Made by a program: the position numbers and the translations under genes
NCBI GenBank assembly: GCA_944324315.1
Contig: CALUVW010000003.1
Coordinates: 44,805 to 108,804, forward strand
Origin: Candidatus Gastranaerophilales bacterium
GTDB taxonomy: Bacteria; Cyanobacteriota; Vampirovibrionia; Gastranaerophilales; Gastranaerophilaceae
DNA: 64,000 bases
Direction: 5' to 3'
Notes under the pieces: generated by a model
Databases searched by the model: none
What the model was told of the DNA's origin: nothing
The model's input: only the letters and a program-made list of their open reading frames with translations
Shown: positions 43,432 to 52,107 of the stretch, in pieces
How positions within the stretch are numbered: position 1 is the first letter of the stretch
Layout of the letters: every line of letters begins with the position of its first letter

Positions 43432-43476
43432 TTAGAGGCATGGATGCAAAGAAGCAAAGAGGCTAAGTCTTTTACG
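43432..43476. repeat. Family-C repeat (GGCATGGATGCAAAGAAGCA type)
   Basis: Shares GCAAAGAAGC/AGAGGCTAAGTCTTTT-like pieces with 6439-6476 (GCCAAGAAGC, GCGAAGTCTTTA) and with 6312-6350. Confidence 0.55.
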
Positions 43477-43536
43477 TGAATAAGCTGATATAGTACTATT
43501 ACTGTTAATGATATAGATTTTGCATCTAGTCTTACT

Positions 43537-44184
43537 TTATTTCATGTCCGGAAAATAATATTTAACTCCGTCATCGCTTCGCCATCTTACATAGCCGGTT
43601 TTGGGCGTTCTGTCAATGTCAAAAACACTGACAAGCGCCCAATTCCCGCGGATTGCCGTTACATTAATTTTTTGAGGCATATTTATTGTTGCAACAATCT
43701 GCGATTTATCTTCTGTTGATGTATGAAGATCTTTAGCTTCAGCGGGAGCTTCTTTCAACAATTTCAGACCATATTTCTTGCCATACATGTTATAAAACAT
43801 TATCCAGCTCATAAATCTATACGGATCATCTTTTTTAATCCAACCTTTTGCTCCTGTTGAATTGTTATATATAACCTGAACCCAATCTTCTGTTTCATCT
43901 GTAACAGCAAGTAATCCCAGATTTTTTGATGTGATAAAAACAATAAACAAATCTTGTGCTTTTACGCTTTCCGGGAAAATCTTTTCACCTATCCAGCTTA
44001 TGCTGTGAACAATATTAGCAGTTTCTGACGGCTCTTTATATAGCACAATTTCACTCGGCGCCTGATAAAGGCCTAATGTGTTTGTCTGTTCAATACTAAC
44101 GTATTGAGGAACAACATTTTCTGTACAGAAAACCTGTAAAGGTATCAGTAACATTATTGCTATTGTTAAAAAGAACTTTTTCAT
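43537..44184 (-). CDS. Secreted protein with two SH3-like segments
   Basis: 215 aa. Signal peptide MKKFFLTIAIMLLIPLQVFC. Two bacterial SH3-like parts: about 35-125 (VLYKEPSETANIVHSISWIG ... DWVQVIYNNSTGAKGWIKKD) and about 140-210 (LKLLKEAPAEAKDLHTSTED ... NWALVSVFDIDRTPKTGYVR W). Such domains often target peptidoglycan or mediate protein contacts in the periplasm. GGAGGGA precedes the ATG, and this GGAGGG is also part of the repeat block at 44208. Confidence 0.75.
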   Translation of the reverse strand: MKKFFLTIAIMLLIPLQVFCTENVVPQYVSIEQTNTLGLYQAPSEIVLYKEPSETANIVHSISWIGEKIFPESVKAQDLFIVFITSKNLGLLAVTDETEDWVQVIYNNSTGAKGWIKKDDPYRFMSWIMFYNMYGKKYGLKLLKEAPAEAKDLHTSTEDKSQIVATINMPQKINVTAIRGNWALVSVFDIDRTPKTGYVRWRSDDGVKYYFPDMK

Positions 44185-44207
44185 GTTAAAATCCCTCCAC
44201 CGCTTTG

Positions 44208-44473
44208 CGGTCCACTTCCCTTTACAAGGGAGGTAGTGTTTGTTTACCTTATAGTATCCCTATTCTCACCCCCCCCCTTTACTTTCCCTGTCTTACTCAC
44301 TCGCGGATAACGCCGTCGCCTGTGCGTCGCCGTTTCGCCCTCAGCTCGTTTGCGCTCCTCTCAAGGGAGGGGACAAAAAATAATATGTAGGTAGAGCGGC
44401 TACGCTCTGTCTTTAGTTTAGACTGTGCAAGTTTATACAACACCTATGTGGTGGGTAGAGCGGCTACGCTCCT
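44208..44473. repeat. Repeat block between the SH3-like gene and pheT
   Basis: CTTCCCTTTACAAGGGAGG (family B), a C9 homopolymer (44269-44277), CAGCTCGTTTGCGCTCCTCT with AAGGGAGGGG, a GTAGAGCGGCTACGCTC unit (44391-44407), and the 35-bp unit 44439-44473 that contains the pheT stop codon. No gene is seen in these 279 bp. Confidence 0.75.
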
Positions 44474-46932
44474 CTAAATGATATTCCCGCATAAGTTTTT
44501 TGAAGTTTTGCGCGGACATTGTTCATCTGATGTTCGATTACTTCGTCGGTTAATGTCGCGTTTTCATCCTGCATTTTTATACGGAAGGCAAGACTTTTGA
44601 AGCCTTTTTCAATGTTATCGCCCTGATAAACGTCAAACACTTCACTGCCTTTAAAGATATTCTGCTGGACAGCGCCTTTTATAACACGCTGAATATCTTC
44701 AAAACTTACTTCCTCATTGATTATAAAGGCAATATCACGGCGTACTTCAGGAAACTGTGGTAACTTTTTGTATCTTACGGTGTGTTCTTTAATAATGGAT
44801 ATAATTTCATCCAGATTAATTTCAAAGATAAACACATCCTGACCTTTTATTTTCATTTTATCTTTAAGTATCGGGTGGATTTGTCCGAAGTAACCAATAT
44901 TTGTTAGATTTTTACCTAATATATTAACTTTTGCGCTTCTGTAAGGGTGCAAGTAATCAACATCTTCGCAAGGAGTTAATTTAATTCTCTTTGTAACACC
45001 CAGTTCATCAAACAACTGTTCAATAATACCTTTAAGAGTAAAGAAATCAGTATGGGATTTAACCTGCCATTTGGAGTTTTCAACTTCACCTGTCAAAACA
45101 CCTGCAAGAACTCTTGTTTCTTTAACTCCTGTATTTTTTTCGTCAGAAGGAGCCGTGATCTTGTATGTTTTTCCGATTTCATAAGCCCAGAGAGTTTTCT
45201 GACCGTTATCGTAGTTGTATTTCATACAATTAAGAACGCTTGCTGCCATACTTTGTCTCAGCATTGTGCTTTCTTCACTTGCGGAATTTAATACTTTAAC
45301 AGCTTTTTCGTCATCAAAAACTTGCATATATTTATCAAGCAGTGGTTTGCCGATTAAAGATGTTGTTATAATTTCGTCTAATCCTGCTGAAAGCATTAGT
45401 TCATTTACTTTTTTTATAACTTTTTCTTCGAGAGAAATTTCAGGTGTGCTGTTTTTATTTGGCAAAGTAGTGGTAATTTTATCATAACCGTTAATTCTTG
45501 CAATTTCTTCAATCAAATCAATTTCTCTTGTAACATCGTCAGCGCGGAATGACGGTACTAAAAATTTTGCAGCTAAATCATTTCCGCCGAGTTTTTTAAA
45601 TCCGAGTTTTTCAAGAATTGAAATACATTTATCTGGTGTAATTTCGCATCCCAAAATCCTTTTTATCTGTGCATATCTGAGAGTTATTTCGATTGGTTCA
45701 AGTTCGTTTTTGCCGGCTTCTACGACTCCTTCTATTTGAGCATCAGCAAGTTCTGTGAAAAGCTGCATTGCACGCATTAAAGCAGGTTTAACAGCTTCGA
45801 TATCAACTCCGCGTTCAAATCTGGACGAAGCTTCCGAGCGGTAACCTACGCTTCTTGAAGATTTTCTTGTAGTTACTGATGGGAAAAATGCAGCTTCTAG
45901 CGCAACATTTTTTGTATTTTCGTCAATTTCGGAATTTTCACCGCCGAAAACACCGGCAAGGCAAACTCCTTTTTCTTTATCCGCGATTAAAACGCTGTCA
46001 GGCGTTAATTCTCTTTCTGTGCCGTCAAGGGTTACAATTTTTTCGCCTTCTTTTGCACGTCTGATACAAATATAACCGTTTAGCTTGTCCATATCAAATG
46101 CGTGGAAAGGTGTCCCGTATTCAAGCATTACGTAATTTGTAATATCAACTGCATTGTTTATTGCACGAACACCTGATGCAATAAGTCTTTTTTGCATCCA
46201 GTCAGGAGACGGCTTAATTTTTATATTCTTTAAAATGCCGAGTGAATAGTATTTGCACACATCGTTATCAATAATTTCAACTTTAAATTCATCGGTAGAT
46301 AAATCTCTTGTGCATTCAAGAGGTGAAAATTTTAAAGGTTTATCGAAAATTGCACTTAATTCTCTTGCAATCCCGATAACAGACATCTGGTCTCCTCTGT
46401 TTGCAGTCGGAGCTACATCAAGGATATAATCTTTATCGAAGCCAAGAACTTTTTCTACATCTTCTCCGACTTTTACATCAGGAAAAATTCTATTCAAAAT
46501 CAAAATACCGTCTTCTTCCTGATAACCGCGTTCAGAAACGCCGAGTTCATCATCAGAACACAGCATCCCCTGAGATTCTACTCCTCTGATAACTGCAGGC
46601 GTTAAAGTAAACATTTCACCGGTTTTCCTATTCAGAACTTTAGAACCTACCGAAGCATAAGGAACAATCTGACCTTCTTTAATATTTTGCGCTCCGCAAA
46701 CAACTGTTTTTAGTCCGTCACCTGTATTTACCGTTACAAGATGAAGGTGATCGGAATTAGGGTGATTATCAATTTTTTCAATCTTAACTGTTTTTATATT
46801 AGTAAACTTTGGTTTTAATTCCTCCACGGCTTCAACTTCCAAACCGCTCATAGTAAGTTCATGCGCAATTTGTTCAACTTCTATATCCGATAAATCAACA
46901 AATTCGTTTAACCAATTTAATGATACTTGCAT
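44464..46932 (-). CDS. pheT: Phenylalanyl-tRNA synthetase beta subunit
   Basis: 822 aa. Beta chain of the (alpha-beta)2 PheRS, with editing activity. N-terminal tRNA-binding domain (about 40-150, KTVKIEKIDNHPNSDHLHLV), B1/B5 core with DVAPTANRGDQMSVIGIARE and SSRFERGVDIEAVKPALMRA, and C-terminal anticodon-binding domain (FPEVRRDIAFIINEEVSFED ... FRIKMQDENATLTDEVIEHQ). The last codons AGA GGA GCG TAG come from the repeat unit 44439-44473, so the protein ends ISFRGA where the family ends near LR. pheS is not in the window. AGAGGGAATT lies before the ATG. Confidence 0.96.
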   Translation of the reverse strand: MQVSLNWLNEFVDLSDIEVEQIAHELTMSGLEVEAVEELKPKFTNIKTVKIEKIDNHPNSDHLHLVTVNTGDGLKTVVCGAQNIKEGQIVPYASVGSKVLNRKTGEMFTLTPAVIRGVESQGMLCSDDELGVSERGYQEEDGILILNRIFPDVKVGEDVEKVLGFDKDYILDVAPTANRGDQMSVIGIARELSAIFDKPLKFSPLECTRDLSTDEFKVEIIDNDVCKYYSLGILKNIKIKPSPDWMQKRLIASGVRAINNAVDITNYVMLEYGTPFHAFDMDKLNGYICIRRAKEGEKIVTLDGTERELTPDSVLIADKEKGVCLAGVFGGENSEIDENTKNVALEAAFFPSVTTRKSSRSVGYRSEASSRFERGVDIEAVKPALMRAMQLFTELADAQIEGVVEAGKNELEPIEITLRYAQIKRILGCEITPDKCISILEKLGFKKLGGNDLAAKFLVPSFRADDVTREIDLIEEIARINGYDKITTTLPNKNSTPEISLEEKVIKKVNELMLSAGLDEIITTSLIGKPLLDKYMQVFDDEKAVKVLNSASEESTMLRQSMAASVLNCMKYNYDNGQKTLWAYEIGKTYKITAPSDEKNTGVKETRVLAGVLTGEVENSKWQVKSHTDFFTLKGIIEQLFDELGVTKRIKLTPCEDVDYLHPYRSAKVNILGKNLTNIGYFGQIHPILKDKMKIKGQDVFIFEINLDEIISIIKEHTVRYKKLPQFPEVRRDIAFIINEEVSFEDIQRVIKGAVQQNIFKGSEVFDVYQGDNIEKGFKSLAFRIKMQDENATLTDEVIEHQMNNVRAKLQKTYAGISFRGA

Positions 46933-47178
46933 TTTTTTTAATTCCCTCTCATTTTAATATTTATACCCGAATAATACTACAAAACAGGTTGAAATACAAA
47001 TAGGGATTTTGAAAGATTCAAAACCATCTCCCTTGCTCACTCTCTTGTCCTACATTTCATCAGTTATTTGAGTCTTGTATAAACTTTACTGGGAAATTGC
47101 CTCCTATCATACCTTTCTATCCTATAAATAAGTCTCCCACCTGATTTTCATCACAATATTTTATGTTATAATTCAAAT
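46933..47178. other. Intergenic region upstream of pheT and the RgpF-like gene
   Basis: 246 bp. It holds the pheT Shine-Dalgarno side and the extended -10 at 47164-47172. The sequence CAAAACCATCTCCCTTGCTC to CCTATCATACC is family-B-like. Nothing else was recognised. Confidence 0.5.
47164..47172 (+). promoter_or_regulatory. Extended -10 promoter, probable leaderless start
   Basis: TGTTATAAT, 6 nt before ATG 47179; same 9-mer and spacing as at 4751-4759. No Shine-Dalgarno. Confidence 0.65.
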
Positions 47179-48072
47179 ATGAAAAGAGCGGCAGTATTTG
47201 CACATTATGATAAAAATTCTCTAATTGATGACTATGTACTCTATTATTTAAAAGAGTTAAAAACAATTGCAGATACAGTAGTTTTTGTTTCGTGTTGTGA
47301 TTTGCCCGAAGAAGAAACTTCAAAGCTAAAGGGAATTGTATCACATGTAATAACAGAAAAACATGATGAATATGATTTTGGTTCATATAAAAGAGGTTTT
47401 TTGTCTCTAAAAGACAGGCTTGATGATTTTGATGAGCTAATTTTTGCAAATGACAGCTGCTACGGTCCTCTTTATCCGTTAGAAAAAGTTTTTTCAAAAA
47501 TGGAAAAAGAAAATTGTGATTTTTGGGGAATTACAAAAAATAATTTCGGATATAAAAAAAGTATTGGACATTTTTTTATTAAACGACCTCATATTCAAAG
47601 TTATTTTGTTGTAATAAAAAAATGTATTTTTGAGAAAGATTTTTTTGCAGAATTTATGAAATCAATTACCCACCAAGAAAATAAAAAATTAATTATTTCG
47701 AACTACGAAATAGGTTTGACAGAGTTGGTTTTAGGTAAAGGTTACAAATATTCGACCTTGATAAATGCTTATGAAAACATTAATAATATTGCAATTTTGA
47801 AATGGCGTGAAATTATAGAAAAACACAAAATGCCTTTTATCAAAAAATCATTGTTTGATTTAAAAAATACAGATGCAACTACTATTGAAAATTATGAAAA
47901 CATACTTGGAAATTACCCAAAAACTTTGATTATAGTTCCTCGTGAAATTAACAGAAAAATTCCTTTTATATTAAAAAAAATTATATTTACAATTCTAGCG
48001 AACTTTCCTTTTGTAATAAGAAAACCTTTTGCAATTATGATAAATAAACTATTTCCTTTTATTAAAGATTAA
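47179..48072 (+). CDS. Rhamnan synthesis F (RgpF)-type glycosyltransferase
   Basis: 297 aa. MKRAAVFAHYDKNSLIDDYV, LYYLKELKTIADTVVFVSCC, HDEYDFGSYKRGFLSLKDRL (with the YDFGxY motif), FDELIFANDSCYGPLYPLEK (the RgpF NDSxYGP motif) and DFWGITKNN. These define the rhamnan-synthesis-F family, which adds sugars in surface polysaccharide assembly. Basic C-terminus. Very A+T-rich compared with flanking pheT. It overlaps the convergent GT2 gene by 24 nt. Probably leaderless. Confidence 0.88.
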   Translation: MKRAAVFAHYDKNSLIDDYVLYYLKELKTIADTVVFVSCCDLPEEETSKLKGIVSHVITEKHDEYDFGSYKRGFLSLKDRLDDFDELIFANDSCYGPLYPLEKVFSKMEKENCDFWGITKNNFGYKKSIGHFFIKRPHIQSYFVVIKKCIFEKDFFAEFMKSITHQENKKLIISNYEIGLTELVLGKGYKYSTLINAYENINNIAILKWREIIEKHKMPFIKKSLFDLKNTDATTIENYENILGNYPKTLIIVPREINRKIPFILKKIIFTILANFPFVIRKPFAIMINKLFPFIKD

Positions 48073-48873
48073 TTTTGTTAAAAATTTTTTTACTTGTTGT
48101 AATCCCCAAATAATTTGGGCGAATGGAATAAATATAAGTATTTTTATTTTTTTGTATTTTTTGAACATTTTGTAATACATTTCATTGTGTATTTTATTCA
48201 AAGAAATATTATTGGAAGATTCAATATAGCTGTTTTTATGTAAACGCCATTTTGTGAGTTTTTCTGGAATATAGTAAAAGTTCCCAATATATGCAAGTTG
48301 AACCCATAGCCACCAATCAAGTAAACTGTCTATTGGTGGATTATAACTAATTTTTAATAAATCTTCTCGTTTTGCCATAACTGATGAAAAAGTAAAAATT
48401 TTATTACTTAAATAAAAATTATAAAACATGTTTTGTGGATAATTTTTATTCTTTAATAAAGTTCTAGTTTTTTTCAAAGCAATTGAAAAATCTTTGATTT
48501 TATTTTCATCTCCAAAAAATTCACAATCATTAAAAATTAAATTTAAGTCAGAATATTTTTTTATAATTTGAACTTTTTTTTCAATATTGTCAGGAGCTAA
48601 AATGTCATCGCTCTCCAAAAATACTATCCATTCTCCTGTGGCATTTTCAATTCCGCGTTTAACGGTTTCTTTGAGTCCGAGATTTTTTTCGTTTATGAAT
48701 AATTTTATTCTTTCATCTTTAAATGATTTTATAACATCAATAGAATTGTCTGTTGAACAATCATCAACAATTATAAACTCCCAGTCCTGATAACTCTGGT
48801 CTAAAACGGATTGTATCGTTTCTTTTATATAATCATGATAATTATAACTTGCAGTAACAACAGATATTTTCAT
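48049..48873 (-). CDS. GT2-family glycosyltransferase
   Basis: 274 aa from ATG 48873 (nine extra residues are in frame). GT-A fold: MKISVVTASYNYHDYIKETI, QSVLDQSYQDWEFIIVDDCS, TDNSIDVIKSFKDERIKLFI, ATGEWIVFLESDDILAPDNI with the DXD-equivalent ESDD, and LDWWLWVQLAYIGNFYYIPE. Hydrophobic-basic C-terminus. Transfers a sugar to a surface glycan (family role). TATGAT (48880-48885) stands 6 nt before the ATG with no Shine-Dalgarno. The 3' end overlaps the RgpF-type gene by 24 nt in the opposite direction. Confidence 0.88.
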   Translation of the reverse strand: MKISVVTASYNYHDYIKETIQSVLDQSYQDWEFIIVDDCSTDNSIDVIKSFKDERIKLFINEKNLGLKETVKRGIENATGEWIVFLESDDILAPDNIEKKVQIIKKYSDLNLIFNDCEFFGDENKIKDFSIALKKTRTLLKNKNYPQNMFYNFYLSNKIFTFSSVMAKREDLLKISYNPPIDSLLDWWLWVQLAYIGNFYYIPEKLTKWRLHKNSYIESSNNISLNKIHNEMYYKMFKKYKKIKILIFIPFAQIIWGLQQVKKFLTKLIFNKRK

Positions 48874-48891
48874 AAAATTATCATACAACAA

Positions 48892-48921
48892 AAAAATCAC
48901 CCTACTAAGAGGGTGATTTTT
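48892..48921. terminator. Terminator after the tandem-repeat protein gene
   Basis: AAAAATCACCCT, loop ACTAAG, AGGGTGATTTTT. It lies directly upstream of the GT2 -10 box, so promoter and terminator abut. Confidence 0.85.
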
Positions 48922-48951
48922 AATTTATGTGTAAATTTGTGAAGTTTTAAA

Positions 48952-49719
48952 CTATTTTATTAATTCATTAAGTTTTTTATCTGTCTGTAAATCAATCGCT
49001 GTAGTATATCTTTGTATTGTGTTTTCATCATCGAGGTGAGCTTCTTTCAACAAGTTTTTTTCTGCATCTGTTAACTGCCCGCCGTTATTTGCCTTTTTCA
49101 TTGCAGACATTTGTTCTGTAGTCACCCCATTTTTTGCGGCAACTTCTTTTAATAATGTTTTTCTTGTCTGAAGTTCAATTGCTGTAGTATATCTTTGTGC
49201 AGTATTTTCATCATCAAGGTGAGCTTCTTTCAATAAGTTTTTTTCTGCATCTGTTAGTTGTTCCCCTTTTGTAACTTTTTTCATTGCATGATATTGCTCA
49301 CGTGTAACTTCATTTTTTGATAATACTTCTTCAAATGCATTCAAACCTTTTGTATTTGGTGTATTGGAGGCAGTTTTATTACGTTTAAATAAGTTTTTAA
49401 TATCCTGTGCTAATTTTTCCCAAGAAAAGTTTTTGAAATAATTCCCAATTTGTTTACGATAAATAGCCGCAGTTGTGATTGCTGCTACTACGACTGCAGC
49501 ACCTGCAATTTTCCCTGCTTTATTGTCTTTTTTAAACTCAAAATCTTCTCCTGCATTAATTTTGTCTGCATTTTTAACCAATTGTTTTTTGAATTCATCT
49601 TGAGATAAAGTTTTAATTTTACCTTGAGGATTAGTAACCAGAATTTTACCCTGCTGCGTCATTTCTACTTTGTTGCCGCCGATTGCGAGTGCCGGTCCGA
49701 TTGTCATGTTGTCTGTCAT
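48952..49719 (-). CDS. Membrane-spanning protein with two near-identical C-terminal repeats
   Basis: 255 aa from ATG 49719 (GAAAGG 9 nt upstream; the TTG at 49737 is unlikely). N-terminal basic/polar region (MTDNMTIGPALAIGGNKVEM), a short hydrophobic segment (about 73-90, AGAAVVVAAITTAAIYRKQ), then KNFSWEKLAQDIKNLFKRNK. Two C-terminal repeats of about 55 residues share GEQLTDAEKNLLKEAHLDDE / GGQLTDAEKNLLKEAHLDDE and QRYTTAIELQTRK / QRYTTAIDLQTDK. Their DNA is nearly identical too, so the duplication is recent. Function unknown. Confidence 0.75.
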   Translation of the reverse strand: MTDNMTIGPALAIGGNKVEMTQQGKILVTNPQGKIKTLSQDEFKKQLVKNADKINAGEDFEFKKDNKAGKIAGAAVVVAAITTAAIYRKQIGNYFKNFSWEKLAQDIKNLFKRNKTASNTPNTKGLNAFEEVLSKNEVTREQYHAMKKVTKGEQLTDAEKNLLKEAHLDDENTAQRYTTAIELQTRKTLLKEVAAKNGVTTEQMSAMKKANNGGQLTDAEKNLLKEAHLDDENTIQRYTTAIDLQTDKKLNELIK

Positions 49720-49823
49720 AATTGTTTTACCTTTCAAAATTTACACACATTATTTGTATTCATGAAAACATGTCAAGAAAAAAAATGCCAATTTTTGTTT
49801 AAATATTAACAAATATTTACAAT

Positions 49824-49859
49824 AAAAATACTACTCCGATAATTAGGAGTAGTATTTTT
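49824..49859. terminator. Hairpin terminator between nrdJ and the tandem-repeat gene
   Basis: AAAAATACTACTCC, loop GATAATTA, GGAGTAGTATTTTT. On the minus strand it lies 80 bp behind nrdJ. Confidence 0.85.
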
Positions 49860-49906
49860 GCTCTCAATCTTATTTGCGGATAAGCTTTTTTGATATCTGT
49901 TTCTGC

Positions 49907-49941
49907 AACACCTAAGTGGTGGGTGGAGCGGCTACGCTCCT
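49907..49941. repeat. 35-bp repeat at the 3' end of nrdJ
   Basis: Identical at 33 of 35 positions to 44439-44473 at the 3' end of pheT. It contains CACC-TAAGT-GGTG and GAGCG-GCTA-CGCTC inverted repeats. Two bases of the nrdJ stop codon belong to it. Confidence 0.85.
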
Positions 49942-51922
49942 ATGAGCAGCCTGAATATCCGCATTTCAGACAGATGAAACATCCTTCTGCCATTTGAATT
50001 TCATTCCCGCATTCAGGACATTTAACTGTTTTGATTTCGCCTGTCGGATTGTACTCTTCTTTAGCTTCTTCAACTACAGGTTCATCAGCCTTTGCTTCTT
50101 CAGATTTTTTCTTGTCATCCAAATTCATCGGCTGGAACTGACGTGAGTTGTTTCTGTAAACAGTTATACCTTTGAGGTTGTTTTCATAAGCTAAAATGTA
50201 AGCTTCTTCAATATCTTTGCGTGTTGCATGTTCTTCAAAGTTAACTGTTTTAGAAACAGCGTTATCTGTATGAAGCTGGAATGCAGCCTGCATTTTTACA
50301 TGCCAGTAAGGTGATACATCATGTGCTGTTACAAAGATATGTTTTGCATCTTCAGGAACACCTGAAACATGAGCTACAGAACCTGTTTTTGCGATTTCTT
50401 TCATAAGATTTTCGGAATAGAAGCCGTGTTCAATTGCGTAATCTTTGAATATCGGGTTAACTTCAAGCATTTCTGTGCCGTCCATGATTAATCTTGAGAA
50501 TACAAGACCGAACAGAGGTTCAACACCGCCTGATGCTCCTGCTATCATAGAAATTGTACCTGTCGGTGCAATACATGTTGTTGTAGCGTTTCTGATACCG
50601 TATTTAGCAATTTCAGCATCAAGCTCTTTCCATTGCTCGTCAGAAATTTTGCCTGCTGATTTGCCTTTATATTTGTTATAAAGGTAATTCGGTTTTTCGT
50701 AAACACTTCCTTTAAAGTTATTAAATCTGCCTCTTTCTTTAGAAAGTTCAATTGATTCGCATTTAGATTCGTAATCAATAAATTCCATAACCTGACCGGC
50801 AAGAGCAGTACCTTCAGCAGATGCGTAAGAAATACCGAGTTTCATAAGCATATCAGCCCAACCCATTACACCTAAACCGATTTTTCTGTTGTTTTGAACC
50901 ATTTCAGAAATCTGCGGCAACGGATAATTGTTTACTGCAATTACGTTATCTAAAAATCTGATAGCAGTTCTTGTTGTTTCTGCTAGTAAATCCCAGTTGA
51001 TTGAACCGTTTTCAACCATACGGCCTAAATTAATTGAACCTAAGTTGCATGCTTCATAAGCAAGAAGCGGAACTTCACCGCACGGATTTGTTGATTCAAT
51101 ATCACCGATTAAAGGAGTCGGGTTATCGGAGTTCATTTTATCAATAAATATAATACCCGGTTCGCCGTTTCTCCACGCGCCGTCAACAATCATGTCAAAC
51201 ACTTTTTTAGCGCTTAATTTACCTGCAACAGAATTATTTTGCGGATTGATAAGTTCATAATCAGTGCCGTTTTTCAACGCTTCCATAAATTTGTCGGTAA
51301 TGGCAACCGAGATATTAAAGTTATTTAATTTATTGTTGTCGCTTTTACATTCAATAAAGTCCAAAATATCAGGGTGGTCAACTCTTAATATACCCATGTT
51401 GGCACCGCGTCTTGTACCGCCCTGTTTAACAGCTTCGGTTGCTGCGTTAAATACTTCCATAAAAGATACAGGGCCGGAAGATACACCCATTGTAGATCTT
51501 ACAACGCTGTTTTTGGGTCTTAATCTTGAGAATGAAAAACCTGTACCGCCGCCTGATTTGTGAATAAGTGCGGTATTTTTAACTGTTTCGAAAATTCCTT
51601 CAAGCGAGTCTTCTACCGGAAGAACAAAGCAAGCTGCTAACTGTCCCAATTCTCTGCCTGCGTTCATTAATGTAGGTGAATTAGGCATAAAATAGCAGTT
51701 TGTAATAGCTTTGTAAAATCTTTCCGTTAATTTGTCAACGTCTGATTGAGATTTTCCAAATTTCAAATCTCCTGATGCAATTGTACTTGCCACACGTCTG
51801 AACATGTCAGCAGGTGTTTCAACACAGTTGCCTTCTTTATCTCTCTTCAAGTATCTTTTTTCAAGAACTTTGATTGCGTTTTCAGATAAATTCAACTTTT
51901 CCATGCATGTGCTTTCTGTCAC
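49940..51922 (-). CDS. nrdJ: Ribonucleotide reductase, class II (adenosylcobalamin-dependent)
   Basis: 660 aa, starting with GTG 51922 behind GGGGAGG. Makes deoxyribonucleotides with a B12 radical. MPNSPTLMNAGRELGQLAAC with the redox-active Cys, TGFSFSRLRPKNSVV, TRRGANMGILRVDHPDILDF, NPCGEVPLLAYEACNLGSIN with the catalytic Cys/Glu, and PTGTISMIAGASGGVEPLF. The C-terminus has a zinc-ribbon-like CPECGNEIQMAEGCFICLKC plus GYSGCS, as in many NrdJ. No nrdB/nrdD and no cobalamin riboswitch were seen upstream. The stop is partly made by the 35-bp repeat. Confidence 0.95.
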   Translation of the reverse strand: MTESTCMEKLNLSENAIKVLEKRYLKRDKEGNCVETPADMFRRVASTIASGDLKFGKSQSDVDKLTERFYKAITNCYFMPNSPTLMNAGRELGQLAACFVLPVEDSLEGIFETVKNTALIHKSGGGTGFSFSRLRPKNSVVRSTMGVSSGPVSFMEVFNAATEAVKQGGTRRGANMGILRVDHPDILDFIECKSDNNKLNNFNISVAITDKFMEALKNGTDYELINPQNNSVAGKLSAKKVFDMIVDGAWRNGEPGIIFIDKMNSDNPTPLIGDIESTNPCGEVPLLAYEACNLGSINLGRMVENGSINWDLLAETTRTAIRFLDNVIAVNNYPLPQISEMVQNNRKIGLGVMGWADMLMKLGISYASAEGTALAGQVMEFIDYESKCESIELSKERGRFNNFKGSVYEKPNYLYNKYKGKSAGKISDEQWKELDAEIAKYGIRNATTTCIAPTGTISMIAGASGGVEPLFGLVFSRLIMDGTEMLEVNPIFKDYAIEHGFYSENLMKEIAKTGSVAHVSGVPEDAKHIFVTAHDVSPYWHVKMQAAFQLHTDNAVSKTVNFEEHATRKDIEEAYILAYENNLKGITVYRNNSRQFQPMNLDDKKKSEEAKADEPVVEEAKEEYNPTGEIKTVKCPECGNEIQMAEGCFICLKCGYSGCS

Positions 51923-52107
51923 ATTAACCTCCCCTTTTATATTTTTTGATTAGTTAAATTATTATAGTACAAATTCCATGTCTATTCAATAATATTACAT
52001 CAATTTACAAAAGGCATGGGTGGTAGTGTTAAAAAACATTTACGAAACGTTACAGGAATTTTTTAATTAAGCTATGTTTGTAATATAATTTTTTTGAGGT
52101 ATAAAAT

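Noticed and set aside
44269..44277. C9 tract as a phase-variation site
   Set aside because: It lies between genes inside repeats and changes no reading frame.
51923..52107. Cobalamin riboswitch upstream of nrdJ
   Set aside because: The leader is short and A+T-rich; no B12-box-like sequence or extended structure was seen.
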